From contig DIWF01000037.1 of assembly GCA_002422545.1 (NCBI GenBank), positions 145,042 through 151,109 of the forward strand: a stretch of DNA of 6,068 nucleotides. The letters run 5' to 3'. A program made the position numbers and the translations under genes. Source of the DNA: Firmicutes bacterium UBA6113. GTDB lineage: Bacteria; Bacillota; Clostridia; Tissierellales; Sedimentibacteraceae. Below the pieces are notes generated by a model that worked only from the letters and a program-made list of their open reading frames with translations, had not been told where the DNA came from and ran no database searches. Positions 5,528-6,068 of the stretch are shown piece by piece. Positions within the stretch are counted from its first letter, which is position 1. The number at the start of each line of letters is the position of its first letter.

Positions 5528-6068
5528 CTATGCATTGTTGGTTTTCTCTTTTAATGCGGCCAATTCCTCGGGATAATTATTTTTAACTATGTTATCCCAA
5601 ATATCTGCATTTTCTATTCCGCACCTCTCAGGAATAAATACCGGGTCCAAGCCCATTTTCTTTTGATCTTCATAATCCTTTAAAGTTGCCAATACAGGTT
5701 TAGTCAACAGTATTATAGCAATTATATTCAGCCATGCCATCATACCAACACCTATATCCCCCAGATTCCAGGCAAATTCAGAAGATCTGACTGTTCCTAC
5801 ATATGTCAATAATACAATTGCTACTCTTACCACGTTAATAACGGTTTTAAGATGTTTGCTGTTTTTAAACAGATACGCAACATTTGATTCAGCATAAAAG
5901 GCAAATGCCAATAATGTAGTAAAGGCAAAGAAAAATACGGATAGAGCTATAAATGGTGCTCCTAAACCTGGTATTAAAGTACTTACTGCAGTTTGTGTGT
6001 AAGCAGTTCCAACACCAACTCCAGGAAGATTTTCCACCAGGAAACCTCCGGCAGGATTTGCTACGTTG
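5528..6068 (-). CDS. AGCS-family sodium/alanine-type amino acid symporter, N-terminal part missing
   Basis: The C-terminal 179 residues of a sodium- or proton-coupled amino acid carrier (alanine/glycine:cation symporter family), an inner-membrane protein. The frame is open to the window edge, reading NVANPAGGFLVENLPG before the GTG at 6037, so that GTG is an internal valine and not a start. The visible part includes the GTAYTQTAVSTLIPG segment, the family-like helix FFFAFTTLLAFAFYAESNVAYL, two further hydrophobic helices, and a soluble tail with LKDYEDQKKMGLDPVF and a charged end. Full-length members have about 450-500 residues, so well over half lies outside the window. Its own terminator follows and a separate promoter serves the next operon, so it is probably an independent unit. 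The substrate is likely alanine, glycine or a similar small amino acid, known only at family level. To my eye its codons are slightly more GC-rich than those of the operon. Confidence 0.9.
   Translation of the reverse strand, partial: NVANPAGGFLVENLPGVGVGTAYTQTAVSTLIPGLGAPFIALSVFFFAFTTLLAFAFYAESNVAYLFKNSKHLKTVINVVRVAIVLLTYVGTVRSSEFAWNLGDIGVGMMAWLNIIAIILLTKPVLATLKDYEDQKKMGLDPVFIPERCGIENADIWDNIVKNNYPEELAALKEKTNNA

Noticed and set aside
5291..5535. Two overlapping minus-strand open frames of 73 and 76 codons
   Set aside because: Neither has a ribosome site, and both run through the symporter terminator. The only protein-like signal is the transposase motif at the end of one, which is annotated as a remnant.
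6035..6037. GTG as the start of a 169-residue protein
   Set aside because: The frame continues upstream to the window edge with family-typical sequence (NPAGGFLVENLPG), so this codon is an internal valine of the symporter.

Overview
The window looks like a chromosomal piece from a low-GC Firmicute, most likely an anaerobic clostridium. The DNA is AT-rich, the genes have strong AGGAGG-type ribosome binding sites, there is a textbook sigma-A promoter and a U-tailed terminator, and the gene content (class I CoA-transferase, thiolase, GntP permease, AGCS symporter) fits such organisms. All real genes lie on the minus strand, so they read from high to low coordinates. This lineage call is an inference from style and content, not from a marker gene.

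Right end (6068 to about 5458): the last 179 residues of an AGCS-family sodium/alanine-type symporter, followed by its own intrinsic terminator. Middle gap (5527 to 4963, 565 bases without an intact gene): the symporter terminator, an unassigned patch, a decayed scrap of an IS3-family transposase, a perfect 12-bp stem-loop with T runs on both sides, a short GC-richer unexplained patch, an AT-rich block, and a strong promoter with an imperfect palindrome just after the predicted transcription start.

Left part (4962 to 1): one apparent operon of six genes in the order CoA-transferase alpha, CoA-transferase beta, SCP2/archaeal-type thiolase, a 72-residue stand-alone OB-fold protein, a ketopantoate-reductase-like dehydrogenase and a GntP-family permease (cut by the window edge). 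The first four are tightly packed (11-bp overlap, 17-bp and 1-bp gaps). The last two follow after gaps of 38 and 112 bases, the latter containing a hairpin at the dehydrogenase stop codon.

Read together, the operon could form a complete route: uptake of a small hydroxy or keto acid (GntP), oxidation of a hydroxyl (ketopantoate-reductase-like enzyme), transfer of CoA to the 3-oxoacid (CoA-transferase), and cleavage of the 3-oxoacyl-CoA (thiolase plus OB-fold partner). This resembles ketone-body operons such as B. subtilis yxjC-scoAB-yxjF, but with a dehydrogenase from a different superfamily and an added thiolase/OB pair. The true substrate cannot be read from sequence. I see no defence system, CRISPR array, tRNA or rRNA.
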